Assembly (NCBI RefSeq): GCF_900112425.1
Contig: NZ_FOLP01000001.1
Coordinates: 310,001 to 374,000, forward strand
DNA from: Variovorax sp. OK212
GTDB lineage: Bacteria; Pseudomonadota; Gammaproteobacteria; Burkholderiales; Burkholderiaceae_C
Direction: 5' to 3'
Length of the DNA stretch: 64,000 nucleotides
The notes below the pieces were generated by a model. The model did no database searches. It was not told the origin of the DNA and saw nothing but the letters and a program-made list of their open reading frames with translations. The translations under genes were made by a program, and so were the position numbers. Below, one piece after another: positions 9,884-18,346 of the stretch. Positions within the stretch are counted from its first letter, which is position 1. Each line of letters opens with the position of its first letter.

Positions 9884-11101
9884 ATGACCATCGAAATGAT
9901 CGAAGTCGAAGAGTTCAATCAGGGCACGCAGATCAAGGTGATCGGTGTCGGCGGTGGCGGCGGCAATGCAGTCGCCCACATGATGGAGCGTGGTGTGCAG
10001 GGCGTTCAGTTCGTCTGCGCGAACACCGACGCACAGGCACTGCAACGCAGCACCGCGCACAAGATCATCCAGCTCGGCACCAGCGGCCTCGGCGCCGGCA
10101 GCAAGCCCGACAAGGGCCGTGAAGCGGCCGAGCTCGCGGTGGACGACATCCGCGCGGCCATCGACGGTGCGCACATGCTGTTCATCACGGCCGGCATGGG
10201 CGGCGGCACCGGCACCGGCGCCGCACCCGTGATCGCACGCGTCGCGAAGGAAATGGGCATCCTCACCGTGGGTGTGGTGACCAAGCCCTTCGACTGGGAA
10301 GGCGGCCGTCGCATGACCAACGCCGACGCGGGCCTGACCGAGCTCGAAGCCAACGTCGACTCGCTGATCGTGGTGCTCAACGAGAAGCTGCTCGACGTGC
10401 TGGGTGAAGACGTCACGCAGGACGAAGCCTTCGCGCAAGCCAACGACGTGCTGAAGAACGCCGTGGGCGGCATCTCGGAAATCATCAACGAGTACGGCGG
10501 CGTGAACGTCGACTTCGAAGACGTGCGCACCGTGATGGGCGAACCCGGCAAGGCCATGATGGGCACGGCTGCCGCAGCCGGCCCGGACCGCGCGCGCATC
10601 GCCGCCGAACAGGCCGTGGCCTGCCCGCTGCTCGAAGGCATCGACCTGTCGGGCGCCAAGGGCGTGCTGGTACTGGTGACGGCATCGAAGGGCTCGCTGA
10701 AGCTGAACGAGTCGAAGCTCGCGATGAACACCATCCGCGCCTACGCTTCGCCGGACGCGCACGTGATCTACGGCGCCGCCTACGACGACACCCTGGGCGA
10801 CGAAATGCGCGTGACCGTGGTGGCCACGGGCCTGTCGCGTGCCGACGCACGCCGCCAGGCTCCGACGCTGGAAGTGATCCGCACCGGCACCGACAACATC
10901 GCGTTCACCGTGCCGACGCTCGGTGGCGTGGGTCACGCCAGCAGTGGCGGCCACGGCAGCCAGCCGAACTACGACGGCATGGCCGTTCCCAGCGTGTGGC
11001 GCACCAACCGCACGATGGCCGCAGCGAAGGTGGACGCGCTGTCTTCGGGCGGCATGGACGACTTCGAGATCCCGGCCTTCCTGCGCCGCCAGGCAGATTG
11101 A
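9884..11101 (+). CDS. ftsZ: FtsZ, tubulin-like division GTPase
   Basis: Forms the cytokinetic ring. The 405 residues contain the nucleotide loop VIGVGGGGGNAVAHM, the tubulin signature GGGTGTG at residues 106-112 (same numbering as E. coli), and the synergy-loop region NVDFEDVRTVM. After a flexible linker comes the conserved C-terminal peptide DDFEIPAFLRRQ, which binds FtsA and ZipA-type partners. AAGGAG at 9872-9877 sits 6 nt before the ATG, the best Shine-Dalgarno of the cluster, consistent with high expression. Confidence 0.98.
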   Translation: MTIEMIEVEEFNQGTQIKVIGVGGGGGNAVAHMMERGVQGVQFVCANTDAQALQRSTAHKIIQLGTSGLGAGSKPDKGREAAELAVDDIRAAIDGAHMLFITAGMGGGTGTGAAPVIARVAKEMGILTVGVVTKPFDWEGGRRMTNADAGLTELEANVDSLIVVLNEKLLDVLGEDVTQDEAFAQANDVLKNAVGGISEIINEYGGVNVDFEDVRTVMGEPGKAMMGTAAAAGPDRARIAAEQAVACPLLEGIDLSGAKGVLVLVTASKGSLKLNESKLAMNTIRAYASPDAHVIYGAAYDDTLGDEMRVTVVATGLSRADARRQAPTLEVIRTGTDNIAFTVPTLGGVGHASSGGHGSQPNYDGMAVPSVWRTNRTMAAAKVDALSSGGMDDFEIPAFLRRQAD

Positions 11102-11110
11102 GAGAAGAAG

Positions 11111-11149
11111 CCCCCCGTTCGAAGGTCTCGCGCGAGACCTTCGGGGGGG
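11111..11149. terminator. Strong palindromic hairpin after ftsZ
   Basis: A perfect 24-bp palindrome at 11120-11143 is flanked by six C (11111-11116) and six or seven G (11143-11149), with a 3-nt bulge on one side. The RNA would form a very stable hairpin 10 nt after the ftsZ stop. There is no T-run, so it may be a rho-assisted terminator or an mRNA 3' stabiliser rather than a classical intrinsic terminator. Confidence 0.55.
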
Positions 11150-11161
11150 CGAACTCGGCCA

Positions 11162-11259
11162 GACGCAGAGGACACGAAGGTTCGCAAGGGGCACAGGGAA
11201 GACCTGAAAGGGACTTCCGCTGGCTCTAGGCGCTGCGTTCGCTTCGTGTCCCTTGCGTC
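11162..11259. repeat. Imperfect inverted repeat between ftsZ and lpxC
   Basis: Two 19-nt arms (11162-11180 and 11241-11259) match at 17 of 19 positions in inverted orientation and enclose a 60-nt spacer. Arm core is GGACACGAAG on one side and CTTCGTGTCC on the other. The arrangement resembles a small dispersed palindromic element, but only one copy is visible in this window. Confidence 0.6.
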
Positions 11260-11338
11260 CATCGCCGGGCCTTTTCAGAGAACCCATGTCTATCGGTGCC
11301 ATAGCGAAGGGCATAGGGCGTCACGCCCGGCGCACGCC

Positions 11339-11344
11339 TAAAAT
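11339..11344 (+). promoter_or_regulatory. -10-like box immediately before lpxC
   Basis: TAAAAT lies 7 nt before the lpxC GTG codon and no Shine-Dalgarno sequence is present between them. A start site at the usual distance would coincide with the GTG, giving a leaderless mRNA. No convincing -35 box is seen. Confidence 0.4.
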
Positions 11345-11351
11345 CCCCGGC

Positions 11352-12275
11352 GTGCTGCAACAACGAACCCTCAAGTCGATCAGCCGCGCCGTGGGCGTGG
11401 GGCTTCACAGCGGCCAGCGCGTGGAGCTGACCCTGCGACCGGCCCCGGCCGACACGGGCATCGTGTTCCGCCGCGTCGACCTGCCCGAGCCGGTCGAGAT
11501 CCGCATGACGGCCGAGTCGGTCACCGACACGCGCCTGGCGTCCACGGTCTCCACCGGCGGCGCGAAGGTGCAGACCGTCGAGCACATCATGTCGGCCTGC
11601 GCGGGCCTGGGCATCGACAACCTCTACATCGACATCACGGCCGACGAAGTGCCGATCCTCGACGGGTCGGCCTCGTCCTTCGTGTTCCTGCTGCAGAGCG
11701 CGGGCATCGCGCTGCAGAAGGCGCCGCGCCGCTTCATCCGCGTGACCCGCAAGGTCGAGGTGCGCGAAGGCGAGGGCGCCAACGAGAAGTGGGCGAGCCT
11801 GGAGCCGTACCACGGCTACAAGCTGAGCTTCGAGATCGACTTCGACCACCGCGTGGTGAACTCCACCGGCCAGCGCGTGGAGTTCGACCTGGGCACCGGC
11901 TCGTACAGCCGCGACATCGCACGCGCGCGCACCTTCGGCTTCACCAAGGAAGTCGAGTACATGCGCAGCAAGGGCCTCGCGCTCGGCGGCGGCCTGGACA
12001 ACGCCATCGTGATGGACGACACCAAGGTGCTCAATGCCGGCGGCCTGCGCTACGACGACGAGTTCGTGAAGCACAAGATCCTCGACGCCATGGGCGACCT
12101 GTACATCATCGGCAAGCCGCTGCTGGCCGCGTACACCGCGTTCCGTTCGGGCCATGCGCTGAACAACAAGCTGCTGCGCGAACTGCTCTCGCACAGCGAC
12201 GCCTACGAAGTCGTGACCTTCGAGGACGAGAAGCGCGCACCGCGCGGTTTCGGCGAAGTCGCGCGCGCCTGGTAG
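11352..12275 (+). CDS. lpxC: LpxC, UDP-3-O-acyl-N-acetylglucosamine deacetylase
   Basis: Zinc amidase for the first committed step of lipid A synthesis. With a GTG start at 11352 the protein is 307 residues and begins [20 protein letters not shown], the usual LpxC N-terminus (E. coli 305 residues). The zinc-site region [15 protein letters not shown] and the C-terminal [14 protein letters not shown] with the catalytic histidine are present. A longer in-frame reading from 11253 would add 33 unconserved residues overlapping the intergenic inverted repeat, so it was rejected. Confidence 0.94.
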   Translation: MLQQRTLKSISRAVGVGLHSGQRVELTLRPAPADTGIVFRRVDLPEPVEIRMTAESVTDTRLASTVSTGGAKVQTVEHIMSACAGLGIDNLYIDITADEVPILDGSASSFVFLLQSAGIALQKAPRRFIRVTRKVEVREGEGANEKWASLEPYHGYKLSFEIDFDHRVVNSTGQRVEFDLGTGSYSRDIARARTFGFTKEVEYMRSKGLALGGGLDNAIVMDDTKVLNAGGLRYDDEFVKHKILDAMGDLYIIGKPLLAAYTAFRSGHALNNKLLRELLSHSDAYEVVTFEDEKRAPRGFGEVARAW

Positions 12276-12289
12276 GCCGCGCTTCCACG

Positions 12290-12466
12290 ATGCTTCTTTT
12301 TCGCTGGGCCATCCTGCTGCTCCTGCTGGTGGCGGGCGTGAGCTTCGCGTTCTATGCCGGCACGGGCCAGGTCAAGTACCGGCGCTTCGGCTGGACCGTG
12401 TTGAAGTGGACGCTGCTGGCGGCGTTCGGCTTCTTCGCGGTGCTGATCGCCGAGCGCATCGCCTGA
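12290..12466 (+). CDS. Small two-helix membrane protein
   Basis: A 58-residue protein starting 14 nt after lpxC. It has two hydrophobic segments at about residues 4-22 and 38-54, joined by a basic loop (GQVKYRRFGWTVLKW). The end is AERIA. It lies close behind lpxC on the same strand with no terminator between, so it is likely co-transcribed. I do not recognise a named family, and function is unknown. A small hydrophobic protein in a cell-envelope operon could be a partner of a membrane enzyme, but that is conjecture. Confidence 0.65.
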   Translation: MLLFRWAILLLLLVAGVSFAFYAGTGQVKYRRFGWTVLKWTLLAAFGFFAVLIAERIA

Positions 12467-12526
12467 GTTTCCCGTCTCGCGCCCTCACCCAAACTCCCCA
12501 GGGGGAGCGGGCGCAGGTCAAAAGAC

Positions 12527-13075
12527 TCAGCGCGAGCGCCCTTGCCGGTACGTGCCGGCATGCGTCTTCGACAGTTCCGCCGCTTCCGCGAGCCGCGCCA
12601 TCGAACGCCCCACCTGCGCATGCGTGATGGCGATGCCCAGTGCGTCGGCCGCGTCGGCGCCGGGCACGCCGGGCAGGTCGAGCAGGCGGCGCACCATCTC
12701 CTGCACCTGCGCCTTGGCGGCGCCGCCGTGGCCCGCCACGGCCTTCTTCATCTGCAGCGCGGTGTACTCGGCCACCGAGAGGTTGTGGGTGACCAGCGCC
12801 GTCACGCACGCGCCGCGCGCCTGGCCCAGCAGCAGCGTGGACTGCGGGTTGACGTTGACGAAGATGATTTCCACCGCCGACGCATCGGGCTGGTAGCGCG
12901 CGGTGATTTCCGCGATGCCGTCGAACAGCACCTTCAGGCGCGCCGGCAGGTTGCCGCTGCCCAGGTGCCGGGTGCTGATGGTGCCGCTGGCGACATAGCG
13001 CAGCGCATGGCCGTCCGAGTCGACCACGCCGAAGCCGGTGGTCTGCAAGCCGGGGTCGATGCCAAGAATGCGCAT
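12527..13075 (-). CDS. ruvC: RuvC, Holliday junction resolvase
   Basis: Endonuclease that cuts four-way junctions in recombination repair together with RuvAB. The 182 residues start [19 protein letters not shown]. Catalytic acids of the RNase H-like fold can be placed at D7, E69, D141 and D144 (E. coli D7, E66, D138, D141). The conserved [13 protein letters not shown] loop is present. The gene is transcribed toward lpxC and is not adjacent to ruvA or ruvB in this window. No good Shine-Dalgarno precedes the ATG. Confidence 0.96.
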   Translation of the reverse strand: MRILGIDPGLQTTGFGVVDSDGHALRYVASGTISTRHLGSGNLPARLKVLFDGIAEITARYQPDASAVEIIFVNVNPQSTLLLGQARGACVTALVTHNLSVAEYTALQMKKAVAGHGGAAKAQVQEMVRRLLDLPGVPGADAADALGIAITHAQVGRSMARLAEAAELSKTHAGTYRQGRSR

Positions 13076-13226
13076 GAAAGGAAACGTAAAGGCCTAAGCC
13101 CGGGTAAAGAGAGTCGAAAGAGCTGCGGCACGGGGCTCGAAAGCCGTTCGATCGCGGGCAGAATGCGCCCCGGTCCGTACAGTCCGCCCCCGTTGCGCGC
13201 GGGGCGTGCCACACAAGGAAGCGAAT

Positions 13227-15308
13227 GTGAATGTAGTCGAGTCCTCCGCGCAGCAGCAACTGGATGACGCACAGGCCCTGATCGAGCGCCTGCAACACCC
13301 CAGCGAGCGCGCCCAACGCGCCGCCGCGAGCCTGCGCCGCGCGGAGCTGCTGAACGACCTCGGCCGGCGCGCCGAGGCGCTGGCCGCCTGCAGCCGCCTG
13401 ATCGAGGAATTCGGCGGCATGCCCGAGCCCGCCGTGGTGGTGCCGTGCTGCCAGGCGCTGCGCCTGCTCGCGCACATGCTGCGCCAGCTGCATCGCCCGG
13501 CCGACGCGCTGGCCACGCTCGACCGCCTGGTTGCGGCGCACGGCCAGCGCGGCGAGCCCGAGATCCGCGAGCACATCGCCCATGCGCTGTACCAGCGCAC
13601 CTGGCTCATCGACGAGCCGGCCGCGCGTTGCGAAGCCTGTGACTTCATGAGCGAGCAGCTCGACGCGCAGGCCGATGCCGCGTTCGATGCATGGCGCGTG
13701 GATGCGCGCCTGCTCAAGGCCGAGATCAACCACCACCGCGGCCTGCCGCAGGACGCGATTGCCACGCTGGACGCGGCCATCGAGCGCTTCGACGGCAGCA
13801 CCGACCCCGCCGTGGTGCTGCGCGTGGCGCGTGCGCGCCTGGCCTCGGTGCTGAACCTGCGCGAACTGGCGCAGCACACGCAGGCACAGGTGCTGTGCCT
13901 GCAGGTGGCCGACCAGATCGAGGCCGGGCTGGCCGATGCCGCGCCCGAGCTTCGCCTGGAAGGCGTGCGGGCGCTGACCCTGTTCTTCGACGGCCTCGGC
14001 CTCGAGGAGCAGGCGCGCCGCGCCGAGCTGGTCGGCTGGCTGCTCGAACGCTATGGCCGCGACGCTTCGTCGCAGGTGCGCCGCATGGCCGTGGTGCGCG
14101 CCTACGACTGGGCCGTGGGCCTGCGCGACCAGGGCGACGGCGAAGCCGCGCTGGCGGCCTGCGACCGGCTGCTGGCCACCTTCGCGCGCGACACCGACGC
14201 CGTGGTGCAGCGCACCGTGGCCAGCACGCTGCTGAACAAGGGCCACGTGCTGCTCGAGCAACTGGCGCGCGCCGACGACGCGCTGGGCGTGTACGAGAAG
14301 CTCATGCACACGCTGCGCGATGCCGCAGCGCCCGAGCTGCAGGACATGCGGGCCAAGGCGACGGCGGGGCGGCAGTCCTGCCTGAAGCGCCTGCGCAAGG
14401 CCGGCCCGGCCGATGCCGGCGAACTGTCGATCGAACTGCGCGACGAGGTGCGCGACAAGGTCAAGGAAGGCCGCAGGCATGGCGACGCGGGCGAGTCGCT
14501 CGAAGCCATCGCGCTGTTCGACGAGGTGCTCGCGGCGCACGCCGCGTCGCTGCACCCCGAGCTGCGCCGCCAGTGCGCGCGTTCGCTGGTGCACAAGGCC
14601 TTCTGCCTGGTGGCGTTGTCGCGCTTCGACGAGGTGATCGAGGCCGCCGATGCGATGGACGCGCGCTACGGCGCCGATGCCGCGACCGAGATGCAGGAGC
14701 AGGTGGCGCTGTGCCTGCAATACAAGAGCACCGCGCTCGATCGCCTCGGGCGGCCCGAGGACGAGATGCGCGTGCACGACCAGATCGTGGCGCGCTGGGG
14801 CAACTCCGAGCTGCCCGACCTGCGCGGGCGCGTGGCCGGTGCGCTGTTCCGCAAGGGCGCGACGCTGCGCCAGGCCGGCCGGCTCGCCGAGGCCGTGGCG
14901 AGCTACGACGAGGTGATCGCGCGCACGGCCGTGGCGCGCGAGAACGTGCTGCAGCTGTGGGCCGCCAAGTCGATGATCAACAAGGCCAAGGCGCTCGACA
15001 AGCTGGGCGACACGGCGGGGCAGGCCAAGGCGTACCGCGTGCTCATCGCGCGCTTCGGCGATTCGGGCGATGCGGCCTTGCGCGAGCGCGTGGCCAACGC
15101 CTGCGAATGGCTGGCCGAGGCCGAAGGCCGGCAGGGGCGGGTGGAGGCGCAGCGCGCGACGCTCGAGCAGGCACTCGGCCGCTTCGGCACCGCGCTGTCG
15201 GCCGAGCAGCGCACGCGCCTGACGCGCGAGTTGCAGGCGCTGAAGGCCAAGGCGTTGGGCCGCAAGGCGAAGGAGGCGTTCGACCGCGTGGTGCGGCGCA
15301 AGGCCTGA
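13227..15308 (+). CDS. Large tetratricopeptide-repeat protein of unknown function
   Basis: About 693 residues, almost entirely alpha-helical repeats of 35-40 residues. A recurring pattern is A-x-A-x-Y/C-D-x-L/V-I-x-R-F/Y-G, followed by an Arg/Leu-rich helix (for example EAVASYDEVIARTA, EALAACDRLLATFA, DVIEAADAMDARYG-like units). There is no signal peptide or membrane helix, so it is probably a cytoplasmic scaffold. I chose GTG 13227 because AAGGAAG at 13215-13221 is well placed. GTG 13206 would add seven residues. It is divergent from ruvC over a gap of about 150 nt. No catalytic domain is seen. Confidence 0.8.
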   Translation: MNVVESSAQQQLDDAQALIERLQHPSERAQRAAASLRRAELLNDLGRRAEALAACSRLIEEFGGMPEPAVVVPCCQALRLLAHMLRQLHRPADALATLDRLVAAHGQRGEPEIREHIAHALYQRTWLIDEPAARCEACDFMSEQLDAQADAAFDAWRVDARLLKAEINHHRGLPQDAIATLDAAIERFDGSTDPAVVLRVARARLASVLNLRELAQHTQAQVLCLQVADQIEAGLADAAPELRLEGVRALTLFFDGLGLEEQARRAELVGWLLERYGRDASSQVRRMAVVRAYDWAVGLRDQGDGEAALAACDRLLATFARDTDAVVQRTVASTLLNKGHVLLEQLARADDALGVYEKLMHTLRDAAAPELQDMRAKATAGRQSCLKRLRKAGPADAGELSIELRDEVRDKVKEGRRHGDAGESLEAIALFDEVLAAHAASLHPELRRQCARSLVHKAFCLVALSRFDEVIEAADAMDARYGADAATEMQEQVALCLQYKSTALDRLGRPEDEMRVHDQIVARWGNSELPDLRGRVAGALFRKGATLRQAGRLAEAVASYDEVIARTAVARENVLQLWAAKSMINKAKALDKLGDTAGQAKAYRVLIARFGDSGDAALRERVANACEWLAEAEGRQGRVEAQRATLEQALGRFGTALSAEQRTRLTRELQALKAKALGRKAKEAFDRVVRRKA

Positions 15309-15355
15309 GCGAGGCCTGCGCAAGGCCTGAACGCCTTAGCGGCCTTGCCGCTGCT

Positions 15356-16345
15356 TCAGGCGTTGAAGTACCAGCGGATCGAGTGGAAGAAGATCGGCGC
15401 GGCGAAGCACAGGGCGTCGACGCGGTCGAGCAGGCCGTTGGCGCCCGTCACGCCCACGCCCTTCTTGCCCCAGTTGGGAATGCCCCGGTCGCGCTTGAGC
15501 GCCTTCATCACCAGGTGGCCCATCGAGCCCGCGATGCAGGCGATGACCGACACCGCGAGCGCCTGGCCGAACTTGAACGGCGTGATGAACGAGAACAGCG
15601 CCCCCACCAGGCTCGCCACCACGATGCCGATGCCCCAACTGGTCCAGTTGAAGCTGCGGCTCACGTTGGGCGCGAAGGGCGTGCGCTGCATGCGGCGCGA
15701 GATCAGGTGCTGCACCAGCACCGAGGTCTGCACCACGAACACCAGGAAGAACACGAGGAACGCGCTCTTGCCCTCGTAGCCCGGGAAGGTGAGCAGCAGC
15801 AGCGCCGGCACGTGGCTCATGCCGTACACGCAGACCATGATGCCCCACTGCAGCTTGGCGTTGCGCTCCAGGAAGTGGCTCGGGTCGTTGGCCAGCGCGC
15901 TGGCCACCGGGATCGCGAGGAACACGTACACCGGGATGAACACGGTGAACAGGTCGAAGCGCGCGGTGGCCACCAGCCAGAACTGGATCGGCAGCACCAC
16001 GAAGAACGCGAGGATCAGGCTGCGGTGGTCGCCGCGCCGCGTGGGCGAGAGCGTGATGAACTCGCGCAGCGCGAAGAAGGCGATCAGCGCGAACAGTACG
16101 GTGGCCACGGTTTCGCCCAGCGCCCAGCCGATCCAGAAGATCACCACCATGAACCAGGTGGTGCCCAGCAGCGCGCGGAAGTGCGCCAGCTCGGCCTGCC
16201 AGGCGGCGTCGTGCACGGGGTTGCGGCGCTCCCTGAAGCTCAGAAAGAAGGCCGCGGTGCTCACGATCACGAGCACGCCGAACACGATGAGGAAGAGGGC
16301 CGCGACCTGCTGGGTCGGGCTGAGGTTGCGCAGGAACTGGTTCAT
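15356..16345 (-). CDS. CdsA-family phosphatidate cytidylyltransferase
   Basis: Membrane enzyme of the CDP-diacylglycerol synthase family. The 329 residues form about eight hydrophobic helices. The C-terminal signature is clear: SMGHLVMKALKRDRGIPNWGKKG, then GANGLLDRVDALCFAAPIFF, equivalent to the CdsA motif with its metal-binding aspartates. It begins 1 nt after the stop of the upstream PlsC-like acyltransferase, so both act in one pathway, making CDP-activated phospholipid precursor. It may be a second CdsA (YnbB-like) rather than the essential housekeeping copy, which usually sits near uppS. That distinction is inference. Confidence 0.87.
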   Translation of the reverse strand: MNQFLRNLSPTQQVAALFLIVFGVLVIVSTAAFFLSFRERRNPVHDAAWQAELAHFRALLGTTWFMVVIFWIGWALGETVATVLFALIAFFALREFITLSPTRRGDHRSLILAFFVVLPIQFWLVATARFDLFTVFIPVYVFLAIPVASALANDPSHFLERNAKLQWGIMVCVYGMSHVPALLLLTFPGYEGKSAFLVFFLVFVVQTSVLVQHLISRRMQRTPFAPNVSRSFNWTSWGIGIVVASLVGALFSFITPFKFGQALAVSVIACIAGSMGHLVMKALKRDRGIPNWGKKGVGVTGANGLLDRVDALCFAAPIFFHSIRWYFNA

Positions 16346-16346
16346 G

Positions 16347-17204
16347 TCAGACGTCGCGCAGCGCGATCACGGCGGCGCGTGCGCGGTCGAGGAAGGGGCG
16401 GCGCTCTTCGTTCTCCTTGACACGCAACGGCGCGCCGAAGGTCACGGAGCACAGGATGGGCACCGGCACGATCTCGCCCTTGGGCATGACGCGCTGCACG
16501 TTGTCGATCCAGGCCGGCACCAGCACCACGTCGGGGAACAGCGTGGCGAGCGTGTAGAGGCCCGACTTGAACTTCTGCGGCTCGCCGGTGTGGCCGCGCG
16601 TGCCTTCGGGAAAGATGATGATCGAGTCGCCGCTGCGCAAGGCTTCGACGAGAGGGGCGAGCGGGTCGGAGGCGGGGGGCGCCGTGTCGGGCGCTGCTTC
16701 GGGTTCCGCAGGAGGCGGCATGGGCGGTGGCGGTGGCGCAGGCGGCTCGGGAAGGTCGAGTTGACCTTGCGCCTCGGGCACCGCATCGACCGGCTCCGTC
16801 AGCGGCGTCGGCGGCAGCAGCGGTTCCATCGACGGCTCGATGCGTTCGGCCGGCATCGGCGGGGCTTTGACGGCAACCGCAGCCGGCACCGGTGCTGCGG
16901 CGGTGGCAGATGCTGCAGGCGCCGTTGCCGCGCGCTCCACATACACCGCGTTGAACACTTCGGTCGTGATCCAGCGCTTGACCGGCGTGTTGGCCCAGTA
17001 GTCGCGCGCCGCGATCGGCCGGGTGATGCTGCGCAGTTCCTCGGGCAGCGCCGCCCAGATCATCACGAGGTCGGCGTGGCTCTGGTGGTTGGCGAAGTAG
17101 ATGCGCTGCTCGGCCTTCGGCGGACAGCCATACCAGCGCGCTTGCGCGCCCGTGAGCAACCGGACGATCCCGAGCAACAACCAACCCGTGAGCTTTGCAA
17201 GCAT
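16347..17204 (-). CDS. PlsC-like 1-acyl-glycerol-3-phosphate acyltransferase with a Pro/Ala-rich insertion
   Basis: Membrane-associated acyltransferase with the two key motifs of the PlsC family: NHQSHAD (HX4D) near residue 40 and FPEGTRG near residue 200. Between them, about residues 92-178 are Pro, Ala and Glu rich and look disordered, which makes the 285-residue protein longer than its folded core needs. The start is the ATG at 17204, giving MLAKLTGWLLLGIVRLL, a short hydrophobic N-terminus. The frame is open further upstream, but that sequence overlaps the divergent DUF2809 gene. It pairs with the following CdsA-like gene. Confidence 0.86.
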   Translation of the reverse strand: MLAKLTGWLLLGIVRLLTGAQARWYGCPPKAEQRIYFANHQSHADLVMIWAALPEELRSITRPIAARDYWANTPVKRWITTEVFNAVYVERAATAPAASATAAAPVPAAVAVKAPPMPAERIEPSMEPLLPPTPLTEPVDAVPEAQGQLDLPEPPAPPPPPMPPPAEPEAAPDTAPPASDPLAPLVEALRSGDSIIIFPEGTRGHTGEPQKFKSGLYTLATLFPDVVLVPAWIDNVQRVMPKGEIVPVPILCSVTFGAPLRVKENEERRPFLDRARAAVIALRDV

Positions 17205-17225
17205 ATGGGCGCGATGATACGGGCC

Positions 17226-17630
17226 ATGCGATGGCGTTTCGATCCTCTTTCTCTGGTGTGGGCGGTGGCCCTGTTCGTGTTGCTCGTGCTGCTGGCCACC
17301 GTCGGCGCGCGCTGGGGCTGGCTGCGAAGTTTCTTCGGCGACGTGCTGGCCGTGGTGTGGGTCTACTTCGTGTTCAAGACCGCGATCGGCGCGCGCGTGC
17401 TGCCGCTGGCGCTGGCCGCGCTGGGCGTGGGGTGCGCGGTCGAGTTCGGGCAGTACCTGGCGTCGGCGTGGCACCTGCGCATTCCGAACCGCGCGCTGCG
17501 CATCGTGCTCGGCAGCACCGCCGACTGGTGGGATGTGCTGGCCTACACGATCGGCTTCGCCGCGGTGCTGGCGCTCGAAGGCTTGCGCGGCAGGTTCAGG
17601 GCAGCTCGGCCGCGGGCATCCGCGCCATGA
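17226..17630 (+). CDS. DUF2809 family membrane protein
   Basis: About 134 residues with four hydrophobic segments, beginning MRWRFDPLSLVWAVALF. Features of the DUF2809 family are the GDVLAVVWVYFVF segment, a conserved acid in AVEFGQYL, and RIVLGSTADWWDVLAYTIGF near the end. Function is not known. ATG codons at 17205, 17214 and 17226 are all in frame. I prefer 17226 because it gives a compact charged start, but this is uncertain. Its promoter must overlap that of the divergent acyltransferase gene. Its last 35 nt overlap the end of mtgA, which is transcribed toward it. Confidence 0.75.
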   Translation: MRWRFDPLSLVWAVALFVLLVLLATVGARWGWLRSFFGDVLAVVWVYFVFKTAIGARVLPLALAALGVGCAVEFGQYLASAWHLRIPNRALRIVLGSTADWWDVLAYTIGFAAVLALEGLRGRFRAARPRASAP

Positions 17631-18339
17631 CGGTCGACGCGCGCCCGCCCAGGTAGGGCGAGCCGGGCCGGCGTTCGAAGAACTTCGGGCTCGGCAGCAT
17701 CACGGCGAGGCGCGCGGCCTCGTTGGCGTTCAGGCGCGCGGCGGGCTTTCGAAAGTAGTACTGCGACGCGGCTTCCGCGCCGAACACGCCTTCGCCCCAC
17801 TCGACGTTGTTCAGGTACAGCTCCAGGATGCGGCGCTTGTCGAGGAACACCTCCAGCAGCGTGGCGAGCACCAGCTCCTGCCCCTTGCGCAGCATGGTGC
17901 GTTCGCCGGACAGCAGCAGGTTCTTGGCGAGCTGCTGCGTGATGGTCGAGCCGCCGCGCAGGCGCACCGGCTGCACCGGCTTGCCGCGCGCCACGGCACG
18001 CGCGGCGCGCTTGGCGGCCAGCTCCTCGGCCTTGGCGTTGCGCTGGCGCGCGCGTTCGATGGCTTCCCACTCCACGCCGTTGTGGTCGACGAAGCCCGCG
18101 TCCTCGCTCGCGATGACGGCGCGCTTCAACGTGTCGTTGATCTGCCCGTAAGGCACCCACTCCTGGCGCCAGCCGCCCTCGCTGCCCTTGTGGATGGCAA
18201 CCTGCCAGGCTTCGGAGCGCTGGAAGGCGGTGCTCTGCGGATCGATCACGGCCATGGCCGCGATGCGCACCACGAAGAACAGCTCGAGTGCCACGCCTGC
18301 CACCACGAGGCAGGCGATGAGGCGCAGCACGGCCTTCAT
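17596..18339 (-). CDS. mtgA: MtgA, monofunctional peptidoglycan glycosyltransferase
   Basis: Membrane-anchored GT51 enzyme that polymerises lipid II glycan strands without a transpeptidase domain. The 247 residues have one N-terminal membrane helix (about 5-25). They contain the GT51 motifs in order: AVIASEDAGFVDHNG with the catalytic glutamate, GGSTITQQLAKNLLL, and KRRILELYLNNVEWGEGVFGAEAA. It lies downstream of aroE on the same strand with a 7-nt gap, an arrangement I associate with Comamonadaceae, and overlaps convergently with DUF2809 for 35 nt. Confidence 0.95.
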   Translation of the reverse strand: MKAVLRLIACLVVAGVALELFFVVRIAAMAVIDPQSTAFQRSEAWQVAIHKGSEGGWRQEWVPYGQINDTLKRAVIASEDAGFVDHNGVEWEAIERARQRNAKAEELAAKRAARAVARGKPVQPVRLRGGSTITQQLAKNLLLSGERTMLRKGQELVLATLLEVFLDKRRILELYLNNVEWGEGVFGAEAASQYYFRKPAARLNANEAARLAVMLPSPKFFERRPGSPYLGGRASTVMARMPAAELP

Positions 18340-18346
18340 GCGTGTG

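Noticed and set aside
11253..11351. Longer LpxC starting at 11253
   Set aside because: The added 33 residues are unconserved and overlap the intergenic inverted repeat and the -10-like box.
12372..15323. Minus-strand open frame of nearly 1000 codons opposite the TPR gene and ruvC
   Set aside because: It is the antisense shadow of high-GC coding sequence. Its composition is Arg, His, Gln and Gly-rich without any known motif, and it runs across two genes on different strands.
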